Below, in pieces: positions 19,491 to 30,140 of a stretch of 64,000 nucleotides of DNA (position 1 is its first letter; each line of letters begins with the position of its first letter). Where the stretch lies: positions 3,522,501-3,586,500 of the forward strand of contig NC_008786.1 in the NCBI RefSeq assembly GCF_000015565.1, in the 5' to 3' direction. The stretch is from Verminephrobacter eiseniae EF01-2. Lineage in GTDB: Bacteria; Pseudomonadota; Gammaproteobacteria; Burkholderiales; Burkholderiaceae_C. The notes below the pieces were generated by a model that did not search any database, was not told the origin of the DNA, and worked only from the letters and a program-made list of their open reading frames with translations. The position numbers were made by a program, and so were the translations under genes.

Positions 19491-20654
19491 TCAGGTCGGA
19501 TAAGTGCCCGGCAGCAGGATGGATGCGTCCACCCGGTTGATGTCGGTGAGGCCGCAAAACGCCATCGTGATATCCAGTTCCTTGTGGATGATCTCCAGCG
19601 CGCGGGTCACGCCGGCCTGGCCGAAGGCGCCCAGGCCGTAGAGAAAACTGCGCCCGATCAGCGTGCCCTGCGCGCCCAGGGCGCGGGCCTTGAGCACGTC
19701 CTGCCCGCTGCGGATGCCGCCGTCCATCCAGACCTCGATGGCCTTGCCTGCGGCAGCGGCAATGCCGGGCAGGGCGGCGATCGACGAGGGTGCGCCGTCG
19801 AGTTGGCGGCCGCCGTGGTTGCTGACGATCAGCGCGTCGGCGCCGCTGTTCACCGCCAGGCGCGCGTCTTCGGCGTCCATGATGCCCTTGAGGATCAGCT
19901 TGCCACCCCAGCGCTTTTTGATCCACTCGACATCGCCCCAGTGCAGCCGGGGGTCGAACTGCTCGGCCGTCCACGCGGACAGCGAGGACAGATCGCCCAC
20001 ATCCTTGGCATGGCCCACGATGTTGCCGAAGCTGCGGCGCGGCGTGCCCAGCATGCCCCAGCACCAGCGCGGCTTGGTGGCCAGGTCGATCAGGTTGGCC
20101 AGGCTGGGCCGTGGCGGCGCCGACAGGCCGTTTTTGATGTCCTTGTGGCGCTGGCCGAGGATTTGCAAGTCGAGCGTGAGTTGCAACGCCGAGCAGTTGG
20201 CCGCCTTGGCGCGGTCGATCAGGCGCTCGATGAAATCGCGGTCGCGCATCACATACACCTGAAACCAGAACGGGTGGCGCCCCGTGTGCTCGGCAATGTC
20301 TTCGATGGAGCAGATGCTCATCGTGGACAGCGTAAAGGGGATGCCAAAAGCCTTGGCCGCCTTGGCGCCCAGAATCTCGCCGTCGGCATGCTGCATGCCG
20401 GTCAGCCCGGTGGGCGCAATCGCCACCGGCATGGCCACATCCTGCCCCACCATGGTCGTGCGGGTGCTGCGGCCCTCCATGTTCACGGCCACGCGCTGGC
20501 GTAGCTTGATGGCCTGAAAGTCGGCCTCGTTGGCACGGTAAGTGCCCTCGGTGTACGAGCCCGAGTCGGCATAGTCATAAAACATGCGCGGCACGCGGCG
20601 CGCGGCCACCAGGCGCAGGTCTTCGATGCAGGTGATTTTCGACAGTGGGGGCAC
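19491..20654 (-). CDS. lldD: FMN-dependent L-lactate dehydrogenase (LldD family)
   Basis: Oxidises L-lactate to pyruvate at the membrane, feeding electrons to quinone. About 387 aa. Visible motifs: YDYADSGSYTEGTYRAN, PVAIAPTGLTGM, LQLTLDLQILGQRHKDIKNG, and the active site SNHGGRQLDGAPSSI with VWMDGGIRSGQDVLKA. I chose GTG 20654 because GGAG lies 7 nt upstream and the protein then begins PPLSKITCIEDLR, the family N-terminus. An ATG further upstream lies in a repeat-rich low-complexity stretch. Other 2-hydroxyacid oxidases share the fold, so the substrate is probable but not certain. Confidence 0.88.
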   Translation of the reverse strand: MPPLSKITCIEDLRLVAARRVPRMFYDYADSGSYTEGTYRANEADFQAIKLRQRVAVNMEGRSTRTTMVGQDVAMPVAIAPTGLTGMQHADGEILGAKAAKAFGIPFTLSTMSICSIEDIAEHTGRHPFWFQVYVMRDRDFIERLIDRAKAANCSALQLTLDLQILGQRHKDIKNGLSAPPRPSLANLIDLATKPRWCWGMLGTPRRSFGNIVGHAKDVGDLSSLSAWTAEQFDPRLHWGDVEWIKKRWGGKLILKGIMDAEDARLAVNSGADALIVSNHGGRQLDGAPSSIAALPGIAAAAGKAIEVWMDGGIRSGQDVLKARALGAQGTLIGRSFLYGLGAFGQAGVTRALEIIHKELDITMAFCGLTDINRVDASILLPGTYPT

Positions 20655-20771
20655 GCTGGCTCTCCGGGGATGGGGAAGATGCCCAATGGTAGACCCTGGC
20701 GCGTGGGCGGGGGGCGGGTGGCGGGTGATGGGCATCGGTTTTGCCGTCCGCCTTCGATCCCTGGCCTGGCC

Positions 20772-20825
20772 AATGCGACGAATACGGCGAATGCGGCGAA
20801 TGCGGCGAATGCGATGAATACGGCG
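20772..20825. repeat. Six 9-bp tandem units between lldD and acetoacetyl-CoA synthetase
   Basis: Imperfect units of the form AATGCGGCG (AATGCGACG, AATACGGCG, two AATGCGGCG, AATGCGATG, AATACGGCG). They lie in the 215-bp gap between two minus-strand genes. No function is evident. Confidence 0.7.
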
Positions 20826-20869
20826 AGCACCGCAACGCGGGGCCTGGGCTGCATCGGCGAGCGCCTGTT

Positions 20870-22957
20870 TTACGCCGCCGGCCCTGTGTCTTGCTGCTTG
20901 CCGGCCCGCTCGGCGGCAAATGCCTGGTACCAGGCCAGGCAACCGGGGTTGGCCATCGCGTCCCGGTTGAGCACCTTCTCCAGGGGCTGGCCGAGCAGCA
21001 GTTTCTTGATGGGCAGTTCCTGCTTTTTGCCGCTCAGCGTGCGCGGCACCTCGGCCACGGCAAAGATGTCGTCGGGCACGAAACGCGGGCTGAGCGCCGT
21101 GCGCACCGCGCCGTTGATGCGCGCGCGCAGTGCCGCGTCGAGCGCCACGCCGGGGCGCAGCACCACGAACAGCGGCAGGTAGCTTTCGCGGCCCAGGTAT
21201 TCCAGGTCCACCACCAGGCTGTCGAGCACCTCCGGCAGGGCCTCCACGGCGCTGTAGATCTCGCTCGTGCCCATGCGCAGGCCATGGCGGTTGATGGTGG
21301 CGTCCGAGCGGCCGTAGATGATGCAGCCCCCGTCGGCGCCGATCTTGAGCCAGTCGCCATGGCGCCAGACGGCGCCCATCGCGGCATCTGCGTTGCCGCC
21401 GCCGGGTTGGCGGCCATGCCCGGGCGGGTACATGTCGAAGTAGCTCGACCGGTAGCGCGCTCCGTCCTGGTCGCCCCACAGGTACAGCGGCATCGACGGG
21501 ATCGGCTGCGCGCACACCAACTCGCCCACCTCGTCCACCACGGACTGCCCCTGGGCGTTCCATGCCTGCACGGCCGCGCCCAACATGCGGCATTGCATCT
21601 GTCCCGGCACCTGGCGCATTTCGCGGTGGCCGCCGATGAACGAGCCGCAAAAGTCGGTGCCGCCCGAGATGTTGTTCCACCAGATGTCCGGCCTGCCCAG
21701 CGCCCGGAACTGCGCCGTGCCCCATTCCTGCACCTCGGGCGGCAGCGGCGAGCCGGTGCTGCCCAGCGCGCGGATGCGGCGCAGATCGCCGCAGTCTTTC
21801 AGTTGCAGCCCGGCCTTCATGCAGTTGCCAAAGAAGGCCGCTCCGGCGCCAAAGAAGGTCACGCCCAGGTCGGCCGCAAAGCGCCAGAGCAGGCCCCAGT
21901 CGGGGCGCTCCTTGCTGCCGCCGGGGTTGCCGTCGTAGATCACGCAACTGGTGCCCGAGAGCAGCCCGCTGAGTTGCGCATTCCACATCACCCAGCCGGT
22001 GGAGCTGTACCAGTGGTAGCGCTCGCCCCAACTGTTGGGCTCGTAGCTGGAGCCGATGTCGTTGTGCAGCACCTTGAGCGATAGCGCCACCAGCAACATG
22101 CCGCCATGGCCGTGCACGATGGGCTTGGGCAGGCCCGTGGTGCCGCTGGAGTAGACGATCCACAGCGGGTGGTCGAACGGCAGCCACAGTGGCTCGAAAC
22201 CGGCGGTTTGCGCATCGTCGCGGGCGCAGGCGCGGCGCCAATCGGCCCATCCTGTCAGCGCAGCACGGGTGTCCAGGTCGTTCAGCAGCAGCGCATGCTG
22301 CACGCTCGGCAGGGCTGCGCGCAGTTCGGTCAGCACGCTGCGGCGGTCGTGGTCGCGGCCGCCGTAGGTCACGCCATCGACGCCGATCAGCACCTTGGGG
22401 CGGATCTGACGGAAACGGTCGAGCACCGCATGGGTGCCCATGTCGGGCGCGCAGATGCTCCACACGCCGCCGATGCTGGCGGTGGCCAGACAGGCGATCA
22501 TGGCCTCGGGCACATTCGGCAGGTAGGCGGCCACGCGGTCGCCCGGCTGCACGCCCTGGGCTTGCAGGTGCAGGGCCAGCGCGGCCACCTGGCGCTGCAG
22601 TTCGGGCCAGGACAGTTCCCGGTGCCGGCCTTTTTCATTGCGGCTGATGATGGCCGGCTGGCCGCTGGCATGCGCCGCAGCCACATGCCGCAGCGCCTGG
22701 CGCGCGTAGTTGACCTGCGCACCGGGAAACCATTGCGCGCCCGGCATGCGGTTGCTGGCCAGCACGGCGCTATGGGGCGTGGGCGACTGCAAATCGAAGT
22801 AATCCCATATGCTTTGCCAGAACGCATCAAGCTCGGTGGTCGACCAGCGCCACAGCGCGTCGTAGCTGTCAAAGCGCAGGCCGCGCCGGTCGCGCAACCA
22901 GTCCTGGTACAGGCGGATCTGGGGGATGAAGGCGGGGGTGTCCGGGGTTGTCTCCAT
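20870..22957 (-). CDS. Acetoacetyl-CoA synthetase
   Basis: 695-aa adenylate-forming ligase that activates acetoacetate with ATP and CoA. It has IVYSSGTTGLPKPIVHGHGG (AMP-binding), NNISGGTDFCGSF, WLKIGADGGCIIYGRSDATINRHGLRMGTSEIY (the hinge and C-terminal domain) and the acetylation-site-like RTLSGKKQELPIKKLL. Overall length and the N-terminal WSTTELDAFWQSIWDYFD match acetoacetate-CoA ligases rather than acetyl-CoA synthetase. The start is ATG 22957. A role in degrading ketone bodies or polyhydroxybutyrate monomers is likely. Confidence 0.93.
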   Translation of the reverse strand: METTPDTPAFIPQIRLYQDWLRDRRGLRFDSYDALWRWSTTELDAFWQSIWDYFDLQSPTPHSAVLASNRMPGAQWFPGAQVNYARQALRHVAAAHASGQPAIISRNEKGRHRELSWPELQRQVAALALHLQAQGVQPGDRVAAYLPNVPEAMIACLATASIGGVWSICAPDMGTHAVLDRFRQIRPKVLIGVDGVTYGGRDHDRRSVLTELRAALPSVQHALLLNDLDTRAALTGWADWRRACARDDAQTAGFEPLWLPFDHPLWIVYSSGTTGLPKPIVHGHGGMLLVALSLKVLHNDIGSSYEPNSWGERYHWYSSTGWVMWNAQLSGLLSGTSCVIYDGNPGGSKERPDWGLLWRFAADLGVTFFGAGAAFFGNCMKAGLQLKDCGDLRRIRALGSTGSPLPPEVQEWGTAQFRALGRPDIWWNNISGGTDFCGSFIGGHREMRQVPGQMQCRMLGAAVQAWNAQGQSVVDEVGELVCAQPIPSMPLYLWGDQDGARYRSSYFDMYPPGHGRQPGGGNADAAMGAVWRHGDWLKIGADGGCIIYGRSDATINRHGLRMGTSEIYSAVEALPEVLDSLVVDLEYLGRESYLPLFVVLRPGVALDAALRARINGAVRTALSPRFVPDDIFAVAEVPRTLSGKKQELPIKKLLLGQPLEKVLNRDAMANPGCLAWYQAFAAERAGKQQDTGPAA

Positions 22958-23085
22958 GGTGCCGCGAGCGTACCAGCATGCGCGTGCCGGCCATACCGGG
23001 TCGTTTCCGAATTGACATGCGCGCGCCAGGCCCTGGCTGCGCGCCGCCCGCTGCGCGCAGCCCGCCAGTGCCCAAAGTGCCCAAA

Positions 23086-23790
23086 TCAGCCCAACACCCC
23101 GGCCACCAACTGCGCCACCCGATCACAGCGCGCCGCCAGCGCCGGGTCATGCGTGACCAGCACGAACGCCGTGCCCTGTTCGCGCGCCAGTTGCAGCATC
23201 AGATCGAACACGCCATCGGCCGTGCTGCGGTCCAGATTGCCGGTGGGTTCATCGGCCAGCACACAGGCCGGCTGCGTCACCAATGCGCGCGCGATCGCCA
23301 CGCGCTGGCGCTCGCCGCCCGACAGTTCGGCCGGGCGATGCTGCAAGCGCCCGAGCAAACCGACGGCCGCGAGCACGCGCTGCGCCTGGGCATGGCAGTG
23401 CGCCAGCGGCAGGCGGCGAATGCGCAGCGGCATGGCCACGTTGTCCAGCGCGCTGAACTCGGGCAGCAGGTGGTGGAACTGGTAGATGAAGCCCAGGTGC
23501 TGGTTGCGCAGCCGGCCCTGGCGCTCGGCCGACAGCGCCGACAAGACCTCGCCCTGAAGGCGCACCATGCCCGAGGTCGGCGCATCCAGCCCGCCCAGCA
23601 GGTGCAGCAAGGTGCTCTTGCCCGAGCCGGACGCGCCGACGATGGCCAGCGTCTGGCCCGCATGGACTTGCAGATCGACGCCTTGCAAAACGCGCACATC
23701 GAGGCGCCCTTCGGTGAAGCGCTTGGTCAGGCCCCGGGCTTGCAGAACCGCCCCCTGGGCGCCAGCGCCGGCTGCGGGTGTTTCATTCAT
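23086..23790 (-). CDS. lolD: Lipoprotein-releasing ABC transporter ATP-binding protein
   Basis: 234-aa ATPase of the LolCDE complex, which extracts mature lipoproteins from the inner membrane and hands them to LolA. Walker [10 protein letters not shown] (residues 52-60), [17 protein letters not shown], signature LSGGERQR, Walker [20 protein letters not shown] is typical of LolD. The gene overlaps lolC by 8 bp (ATG 23790, lolC stop at 23783). Confidence 0.94.
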   Translation of the reverse strand: MNETPAAGAGAQGAVLQARGLTKRFTEGRLDVRVLQGVDLQVHAGQTLAIVGASGSGKSTLLHLLGGLDAPTSGMVRLQGEVLSALSAERQGRLRNQHLGFIYQFHHLLPEFSALDNVAMPLRIRRLPLAHCHAQAQRVLAAVGLLGRLQHRPAELSGGERQRVAIARALVTQPACVLADEPTGNLDRSTADGVFDLMLQLAREQGTAFVLVTHDPALAARCDRVAQLVAGVLG

Positions 23791-25045
23791 GGCGCAGCGC
23801 CTCGGCCGGGTTCACCCGGCTGGCACGCCAACTGGGGTAGAGCGTGGCCACGAAGGACAGCGCCAGCGCGATCATGGCAATCGGCACGATGTCGCCGCTT
23901 TGCGGCTCGCTGGGCATTTTGCTGATCAGGTAGATGTCCTGGGGCAAAAAGCGCGCGTTCAGCGCCTGCTCGATGGCCGGCACGATCACGTCGATGTGCA
24001 GCGCAATCCCCAGGCCCAGCGCCAGGCCGAGCAGCGTGCCGATCACGCCGACCAGCGCGCCTTGCACCACAAAAATGCCCATGATGCTTTTCGGGCTGGC
24101 GCCCAGCGTGCGCAAGATGGCGATGTCGGCGCGCTTGTCGGTCACGGTCATCACCAGCGTGCTGACCAGGTTGAACGCGGCCACGGCCACGATCAGCGTG
24201 AGGATGATGAACATCATGCGTTTTTCCAACTGCACGGCGGCAAACCAGGTGCGGTTTTGCTGCGTCCAGTCGCGGATCAGCAATGCCCCGCTCAGGGTTT
24301 GCGCCAGTTCGCCCGCCACCGCGTGCGCCCGGTGCAGGTCGCGCAACTTCAGGCGCACGCCGGTCGGGCCTTCCAGGCGCAAAATGCGCTGGGCGTCCTG
24401 ATGGTGCAGCAGCACCAGGGCCGAGTCGTATTCGTAATGGCCCGAGTCGAACATGCCCGCCACCGTCATTTGCTTGAGGCGCGGCACCACGCCGGCCGGG
24501 GTGAGTTGGCCGGCCGGGGCGATCAGCGTCACCGCATCGCCCACGCCCACGCCCAGGTCACGGGCCAGCACGCTGCCCAACACCACGCGAAATTGGCCGG
24601 GCACCAGCCGCCCGAGCAGCCGTGCGTTGCTGGCGGCCAGATCGGTCACCGCGCCTTCCAGCGCCGGGTCTATGCCCCGCACCAGCGCGCCCTTCATGTC
24701 CTCGCCGCGCGCCAGCAGGGCCTGGGCCGAGACAAAGGGGGCCGCGCCGATCACGTTGACGTTCTGCCGGGCCTGCGCCAGCGTCAGCGCCGGGTCGGCC
24801 AGCGCCGCCCCCCGGGGCGCGAAGATCTCGATGTGCGAGACCACGCTGAGCATGCGGTCGCGCACATCCTTTTGAAACCCGTTCATCACCGACAGCACAA
24901 TGATCAGCGCCGCCACCCCGAGCGCAATGCCGAGCATCGACACGCCCGAGATGAACGAAATGAAGCCGTTGCGCCGCGTGGCCCGACCGGCCCGGGTATA
25001 GCGCCAGCCCAGGGCCAGTTCATAAGGAATGGAGGGGATTTGCAT
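23783..25045 (-). CDS. lolC: Lipoprotein-releasing ABC transporter permease
   Basis: 420-aa inner-membrane protein beginning [20 protein letters not shown]. Four membrane segments: one near residue 35 ([20 protein letters not shown]) and three in the C-terminal third ([21 protein letters not shown] and following). The large periplasmic domain between them is of the MacB/LolC kind. [23 protein letters not shown] is characteristic of LolC/LolE. A single permease gene suggests a homodimeric LolF-type arrangement or a partner elsewhere. Start ATG 25045 follows AATCCCCTCC. Confidence 0.93.
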   Translation of the reverse strand: MQIPSIPYELALGWRYTRAGRATRRNGFISFISGVSMLGIALGVAALIIVLSVMNGFQKDVRDRMLSVVSHIEIFAPRGAALADPALTLAQARQNVNVIGAAPFVSAQALLARGEDMKGALVRGIDPALEGAVTDLAASNARLLGRLVPGQFRVVLGSVLARDLGVGVGDAVTLIAPAGQLTPAGVVPRLKQMTVAGMFDSGHYEYDSALVLLHHQDAQRILRLEGPTGVRLKLRDLHRAHAVAGELAQTLSGALLIRDWTQQNRTWFAAVQLEKRMMFIILTLIVAVAAFNLVSTLVMTVTDKRADIAILRTLGASPKSIMGIFVVQGALVGVIGTLLGLALGLGIALHIDVIVPAIEQALNARFLPQDIYLISKMPSEPQSGDIVPIAMIALALSFVATLYPSWRASRVNPAEALRHE

Positions 25046-25111
25046 GGTGGAAAAAACAGGGCCTGCGCGTTGCAGGCCGGGGCCGATTGTGGCATCCCGC
25101 AAAATACCCCG

Positions 25112-26092
25112 ATGCCGGACCGCCCCCATGTGCTCATCCCCTACGCCACGAGCGCCAGCGAAGGCTGCCGGCACAGTTTGCAAAACCTGGCCCTGCCCCA
25201 TCTGGAGCGGCTGCTGGCCCGGCTCAGCCCGCAGCCAGACCGGGCCATATCGGGCCGGGAAACCAGCCTCTCGCCCCCGCACGAGCGCGCGCTGGCCCGG
25301 GCGCTGGGCCTGCCCGATGAAGACGGGCGCATCCCCTGGGCCGCCTGGCACCGGCAGCAACAGGGCCAGGCCACGCAGGGACTGGCCTGGGCATTCATCA
25401 CCCCCTGCCAATGGCAGGTCGGCACCGACCATGTCATGCTGCGCGACCCGCAGGGCCTGGACGAAGCAGCATCGCGCGCACTGCTGGCCAGCATGTCGCC
25501 CTGGTTTGCCCAGGACGGCATCACCCTGCATTACGACCAACCCACGCGCTGGCTCGCCAGCGGCGCACTGTTCGCCACGCTGGCCAGCGCATCGCTGGAG
25601 CGCGTGCTGCTGCGCGACCTGCGCAGTTGGCTGCCACGCGACCTCGACCTGCATCGCGGGCCCACCGATGCGCACGCGGCCCGCCGCCTGCAGCGCCTGC
25701 ACAGCGAGATGCAGATGCTGCTCTACACCCACCCCCTGAACGACGCGCGCGCAGAACGCGGCCTGCCACCGATCAACGCCTTCTGGGTGCACGGCACAGG
25801 CACCCTGCCCACCGCGCTGCCCGCAACCAGCACGCCGCCCACGGTGCTCGACACATTGCGCGACCCCGCCTTGCACGAGGACTGGAGCGCCTGGGCTGCG
25901 GCCTGGAGCGCGCTCGACGCCGGCCCCGTGGCCGGGCTGCTGCGCCAGACCGACAGCGGCCAGAGCGTGCTTTTGACACTCTGCGGCGAGCGCAATGCCA
26001 TCCGCTGGCACAGCGCCCGGCGCGGATGGCTGCGGCGGATGCAAAGCCTTTTCCAGCCCCCGCGCATGATCGACATACACCACATGCTATGA
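25112..26092 (+). CDS. RpfE-like conserved protein (phosphoglycerate mutase-like fold)
   Basis: 326-aa cytoplasmic protein starting MPDRPHVLIPYATSASEGC. It resembles the conserved protein called RpfE in Xanthomonas, which is also encoded beside recJ and has been linked to regulation and metabolism without a defined reaction. Features: TSLSPPHERALARALG, WAFITPCQWQVGTDHVML, LQRLHSEMQMLLYTHPLND and NAFWVHGTG. It overlaps recJ by 4 bp (ATGA) and is divergent from lolC. The family call comes from motif memory and context, so it is less certain than its neighbours. Confidence 0.7.
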   Translation: MPDRPHVLIPYATSASEGCRHSLQNLALPHLERLLARLSPQPDRAISGRETSLSPPHERALARALGLPDEDGRIPWAAWHRQQQGQATQGLAWAFITPCQWQVGTDHVMLRDPQGLDEAASRALLASMSPWFAQDGITLHYDQPTRWLASGALFATLASASLERVLLRDLRSWLPRDLDLHRGPTDAHAARRLQRLHSEMQMLLYTHPLNDARAERGLPPINAFWVHGTGTLPTALPATSTPPTVLDTLRDPALHEDWSAWAAAWSALDAGPVAGLLRQTDSGQSVLLTLCGERNAIRWHSARRGWLRRMQSLFQPPRMIDIHHML

Positions 26093-27819
26093 AAATAGTA
26101 GCCAGAGAGATCCCCCCCCGTGCCGTCTGGACGCTCGAGCAGGCCGGGGTACACCCCCTGCTGGCCCGCCTGTACGCCGCGCGCGGCGTGCGCGCCAAAG
26201 ACGAACTCGACGACGACCTGGCCCGTCTGCTGCCACCGCAGGGCCTGAAAGGCATCGCCGCCGCGGCCCGACTGCTGGCCGATGCCGTGGCGCGCGACCA
26301 GCGCCTGCTGATCGTTGCCGACTACGACTGCGATGGCGCCACCGCCTGCGCCGTCGGCGTGCGCGGCCTGCGCCTGCTGGGCGCCAGGCATGTCGACTAC
26401 CTGGTGCCCGACCGCATGACCGACGGCTACGGCCTGACCCCGCCCATCGCCCGCCGTGTGAAAGAACGCGGCGCCGATCTGCTGATCACCGTGGACAACG
26501 GCATCGCCAGCGTCGCCGGCGTGGCCGAAGCCAAGGCGCTGGGCCTGTCGGTGCTCGTCACCGACCACCACCTGCCCGGCCCCGAACTGCCGGCAGCCGA
26601 CGCCATCGTCAACCCCAACCAGCCCGGCTGCGGGTTCGAAAGCAAAGCGCTGGCCGGCGTCGGCGTGATGTTCTACGTGCTGCTGGCGCTGCGCTCGGAA
26701 CTGCGCGCGCGCGCGCTGCTGAACGCCGACACCCAACCCCGGCTCGACCCGCTGCTGGCACTGGTAGCCCTGGGCACCGTGGCCGATGTGGTCAAGCTCG
26801 ACGCGAACAACCGGCGCCTGGTGGCGCAGGGCCTCAGACGCATCCGCACCGGCACCCTGCCTGCCGGCGTGGCCGCGCTGTTCACCGCCGCCGGGCGCAA
26901 AGCCCAGGCCGCCACCACCTTCGACTTCGGCTTTGCGCTGGGCCCGCGCATCAATGCCGCAGGGCGCCTGGCCGACATGACGCTGGGCATCGAATGCCTG
27001 CTGACCGACGACAGCGGCCGCGCCGCCGAACTGGCCGGCACGCTCGACCGCATCAACCGCGAGCGCCGCACCATCGAGGACGGCATGCGCGGGCAGGCCA
27101 TGCTGCTGGCCGAAAACCTGTGCGCCGGCGGCGCAGCGCCGCCACCGGCCATCAGCGTGTTCGACCCCGACTTTCACGAAGGCGTGGCAGGCATCGTGGC
27201 CTCGCGCATCAAGGACAAACTGCACCGCCCCGCCTTCGTGTTCGCCGTCAGCCGCGCGCCGGGCAAGGAGCATGAGCTCAAAGGCTCGGGCCGATCGATT
27301 GCCGGGTTTCACCTGCGCGACGCGCTCGACCTGGTGGCCAAGCGCCACCCGGGCGTATTGCTGAAATTCGGCGGCCATGCAATGGCCGCAGGCTGCACGC
27401 TGGCCGCGCAGACCTTCGCGGTGTTCGAGCAGGCCCTGGCCCAGGTCGCGCAAGAATGGCTGGACGCTGCCACCCTGACGCGGCGCATCGAAACCGACGG
27501 CCCGCTGGCGCGTGAATACTGCCGCGCCGAAATGGTCGACACATTGCACCGCGAAGTCTGGGGCCAAGGCTTTGCGCCACCGACCTTCAGCGAAGAAGTC
27601 GAAGTGCTGAGCCAGCGGCTGGTGGGCGACAAACACCCGGCGCTCAAACTCAAGCTCAGGCACCAGGGCCACCCGGTGGACGGCATCTGGTTCGGCCACA
27701 CCGAACCCCTGCCAGCGCGCGTACTGCTGGCCTTTCGCCTCGATGTGAACGAGTACCAAGGCGAGCGCAAGGTGCAGTTTCTGATCGAGGGCGCGCAACT
27801 GTCGCAGAGCCCGGGATGA
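26089..27819 (+). CDS. recJ: Single-stranded-DNA-specific exonuclease RecJ
   Basis: 576-aa 5'-3' exonuclease used in recombination, mismatch and base-excision repair. The DHH-family motifs are LIVADYDCDGATA (about residues 74-86), ITVDNGIAS and VTDHHLPG, and a C-terminal DHHA1 motif reads LKFGGHAMAAGCTL. EGVAGIVASRIKDKLHRPAFVF and GSGRSIAGFHLRDAL are also typical. Start ATG 26089 overlaps the RpfE-like stop codon. The longer frame to 25411 lies within that gene. Confidence 0.95.
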   Translation: MKIVAREIPPRAVWTLEQAGVHPLLARLYAARGVRAKDELDDDLARLLPPQGLKGIAAAARLLADAVARDQRLLIVADYDCDGATACAVGVRGLRLLGARHVDYLVPDRMTDGYGLTPPIARRVKERGADLLITVDNGIASVAGVAEAKALGLSVLVTDHHLPGPELPAADAIVNPNQPGCGFESKALAGVGVMFYVLLALRSELRARALLNADTQPRLDPLLALVALGTVADVVKLDANNRRLVAQGLRRIRTGTLPAGVAALFTAAGRKAQAATTFDFGFALGPRINAAGRLADMTLGIECLLTDDSGRAAELAGTLDRINRERRTIEDGMRGQAMLLAENLCAGGAAPPPAISVFDPDFHEGVAGIVASRIKDKLHRPAFVFAVSRAPGKEHELKGSGRSIAGFHLRDALDLVAKRHPGVLLKFGGHAMAAGCTLAAQTFAVFEQALAQVAQEWLDAATLTRRIETDGPLAREYCRAEMVDTLHREVWGQGFAPPTFSEEVEVLSQRLVGDKHPALKLKLRHQGHPVDGIWFGHTEPLPARVLLAFRLDVNEYQGERKVQFLIEGAQLSQSPG

Positions 27820-27832
27820 AAACCCGGCCTGC

Positions 27833-27838
27833 TATACT
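27833..27838 (+). promoter_or_regulatory. Candidate -10 box for tRNA-Thr
   Basis: TATACT lies 61 bp before the tRNA and just after the recJ stop codon. It is a near-consensus -10 element in an otherwise GC-rich stretch. No convincing -35 hexamer is visible, so the call is tentative. Confidence 0.4.
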
Positions 27839-27898
27839 CCCCCGCGCTGCGCCAGCCATCACATCAGCACATCGCATGTGACGGATCCCTGACGCAAC

Positions 27899-27974
27899 GC
27901 CGATGTAGCTCAGTTGGTAGAGCAACGCACTCGTAACGCGTAGGTCACCAGTTCGAATCCGGTCATCGGCACCA
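27899..27974 (+). tRNA. tRNA-Thr (anticodon CGT)
   Basis: 76 nt including the encoded CCA. The acceptor arm GCCGATG pairs perfectly with CATCGGC; the D arm is GCTC/GAGC; the anticodon loop CTCGTAA gives CGT, reading ACG threonine codons; the T arm ACCAG/CCGGT encloses TTCGAAT. The anticodon stem has one A-C mismatch at the loop end. The gene stands alone and is followed by a strong hairpin. Confidence 0.97.
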
Positions 27975-27986
27975 ATCGAAGTGTTT

Positions 27987-28013
27987 TGGTTCGTGCGTTC
28001 CTCGCACGAACCA
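27987..28013 (+). terminator. Hairpin downstream of tRNA-Thr
   Basis: TGGTTCGTGCG and CGCACGAACCA form a perfect 11-bp stem with a 5-nt loop, 12 nt after the tRNA CCA. The T-run expected of an intrinsic terminator precedes rather than follows the stem on this strand (GTGTTTTGG), so it may end transcription weakly or mark the tRNA 3' end for processing. Confidence 0.5.
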
Positions 28014-28040
28014 GGGCCGCGCCACCCGCCTCCGACCGCG

Positions 28041-28380
28041 CCCCCGCCCACGATGCCAGGGTGGGGCGCGGCGTGTGCGCGCCGGAGCGTGCGTCGATGG
28101 CCTCCAACCGGTAGTACGGCAGGTGGTCCACGAAGTGCGCCACCAGGGTCTGTGCAACCAGGCCCGCCCTTGTCGATGATCTGCGGCTCCACAGGTTCCT
28201 GGGCCAGGCGCTGGCAGCACTTGCACACCCACTTGCCACGGATGTGGCGGTGCACGAAGAACTCGGCGGGCACCACGTCCAGCCGTTCGCTCACATCCTC
28301 GCCGATGCGCACCATCGGCTCGACATGCCCGGCTGCATGCACGAGGCCACTGCGTTGGCCTTCAAATCGTCGCTGTGGGT
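28041..28380 (-). pseudogene. IS66-family transposase (TnpC) remnant
   Basis: The minus strand encodes pieces of IS66 TnpC in different frames. VRIGEDVSERLDVVPAEF and FVHRHIRGKWVCKCCQRL (the zinc-finger region) run to QIIDKG. After a frameshift the protein continues as VAHFVDHLPYYRLEAIDARSG and HTPRPTLASWAG. A first frameshift lies near CMQPG. Both element ends and the catalytic part are missing. It is fused to the truncated TctC gene at about 28380. Confidence 0.85.
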
Positions 28381-28382
28381 AC

Positions 28383-28899
28383 ACTGGGTTCCGAGCAGAT
28401 GCTGCAGGGTGCCGCTGCCGTTCGAACCAAAGGCCAACCGGTCTTTGGCGGCCCTCGCTGCTGCGATCAATCCTTGCACATCCACAACGGGTGATTTGGC
28501 ATTGATCACCAGCACATTGGGAACCAGAGCGACCGTAGTGATGGGCGTAAAACTCTTTTCGAAATCGTAGGAAAGATTTTTGTAAACGCTCGTGGCGATG
28601 GCGTGGTGCACTGCGCCCATCAGGAGCGTGTAGCCATCCGGCTTGGCCGTGGCGACATAGGCCGCGCCCAGCGTGGCACCGGCGCCAGGGCGATTGTCAA
28701 CGATGACGGGTTGACCGAGACGCAACGATAGTTTCTCGGCAAGAGCCCGTGCCAGGATGTCGGAACTCCCGCCGGGCGGGAATGGAACGATCAGGGTCAT
28801 GGGCTTGGTCGGGAAACCTTGGGCGCTGGTGATCACGGCGGCCAAGCCGAGTGCAATGGCGGTCACGATGGCGCGCAGGCGAAATCGTTGGATTTTCAT
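28383..28899 (-). pseudogene. TctC/Bug-family periplasmic binding protein, truncated
   Basis: The N-terminal ~172 residues of a tripartite tricarboxylate receptor. Signal peptide AIVTAIALGLAAVITSAQG, then FPTKPMTLIVPFPPGGSSDILARAL, VDNRPGAGATLGAAYVA and FGSNGSGTLQHLLGTQ. The family normally runs to about 320 aa, but the frame passes into IS66 sequence and stops at 28291. AAGGAG precedes ATG 28899, so the fragment may still be translated. Receptors of this type bind carboxylates such as citrate or glutarate; this one should be non-functional. Confidence 0.88.
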
Positions 28900-28984
28900 G
28901 GCTTGTCTCCTTATATCTTTCAGATCATTCAAACTTCAGTGGTCAAGGCGTGGTTGCCAGCCTTGATTGCTGAACTGGTTGACT

Positions 28985-29051
28985 CACCACCGTGCAGCCT
29001 GTGTCTCCTGCGAGCCCGAGCTCGAATTTCAGCCCAGGGCGCACGGTGGTG
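28985..29051 (+). ncRNA. Candidate bridge (seek) RNA region of the IS110 element
   Basis: CACCACCGTGC and GCACGGTGGTG form a perfect 11-bp stem enclosing 45 nt with a smaller stem CGAG/CTCG. It lies in the non-coding left end, 80 bp upstream of the transposase. In IS110-group elements this region encodes the structured RNA that guides target choice. The assignment rests on position and foldability; no covariance evidence is available here. Confidence 0.45.
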
Positions 29052-29084
29052 GTCTGTTTGTTCTGCCGCATCCCGAATGGTTGA

Positions 29085-30080
<996 letters not shown>

Positions 30081-30140
30081 CTTTGTCATTCAAGATGGTT
30101 GCTGATTTTTCAAGTTACCAAAGTTGCGATACGTTCACCG

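Noticed and set aside
30086..30093. TCATTCAA direct repeats as a classical target duplication
   Set aside because: IS110-family elements normally do not generate duplications of this size. I use the repeats only as provisional limits of the element.
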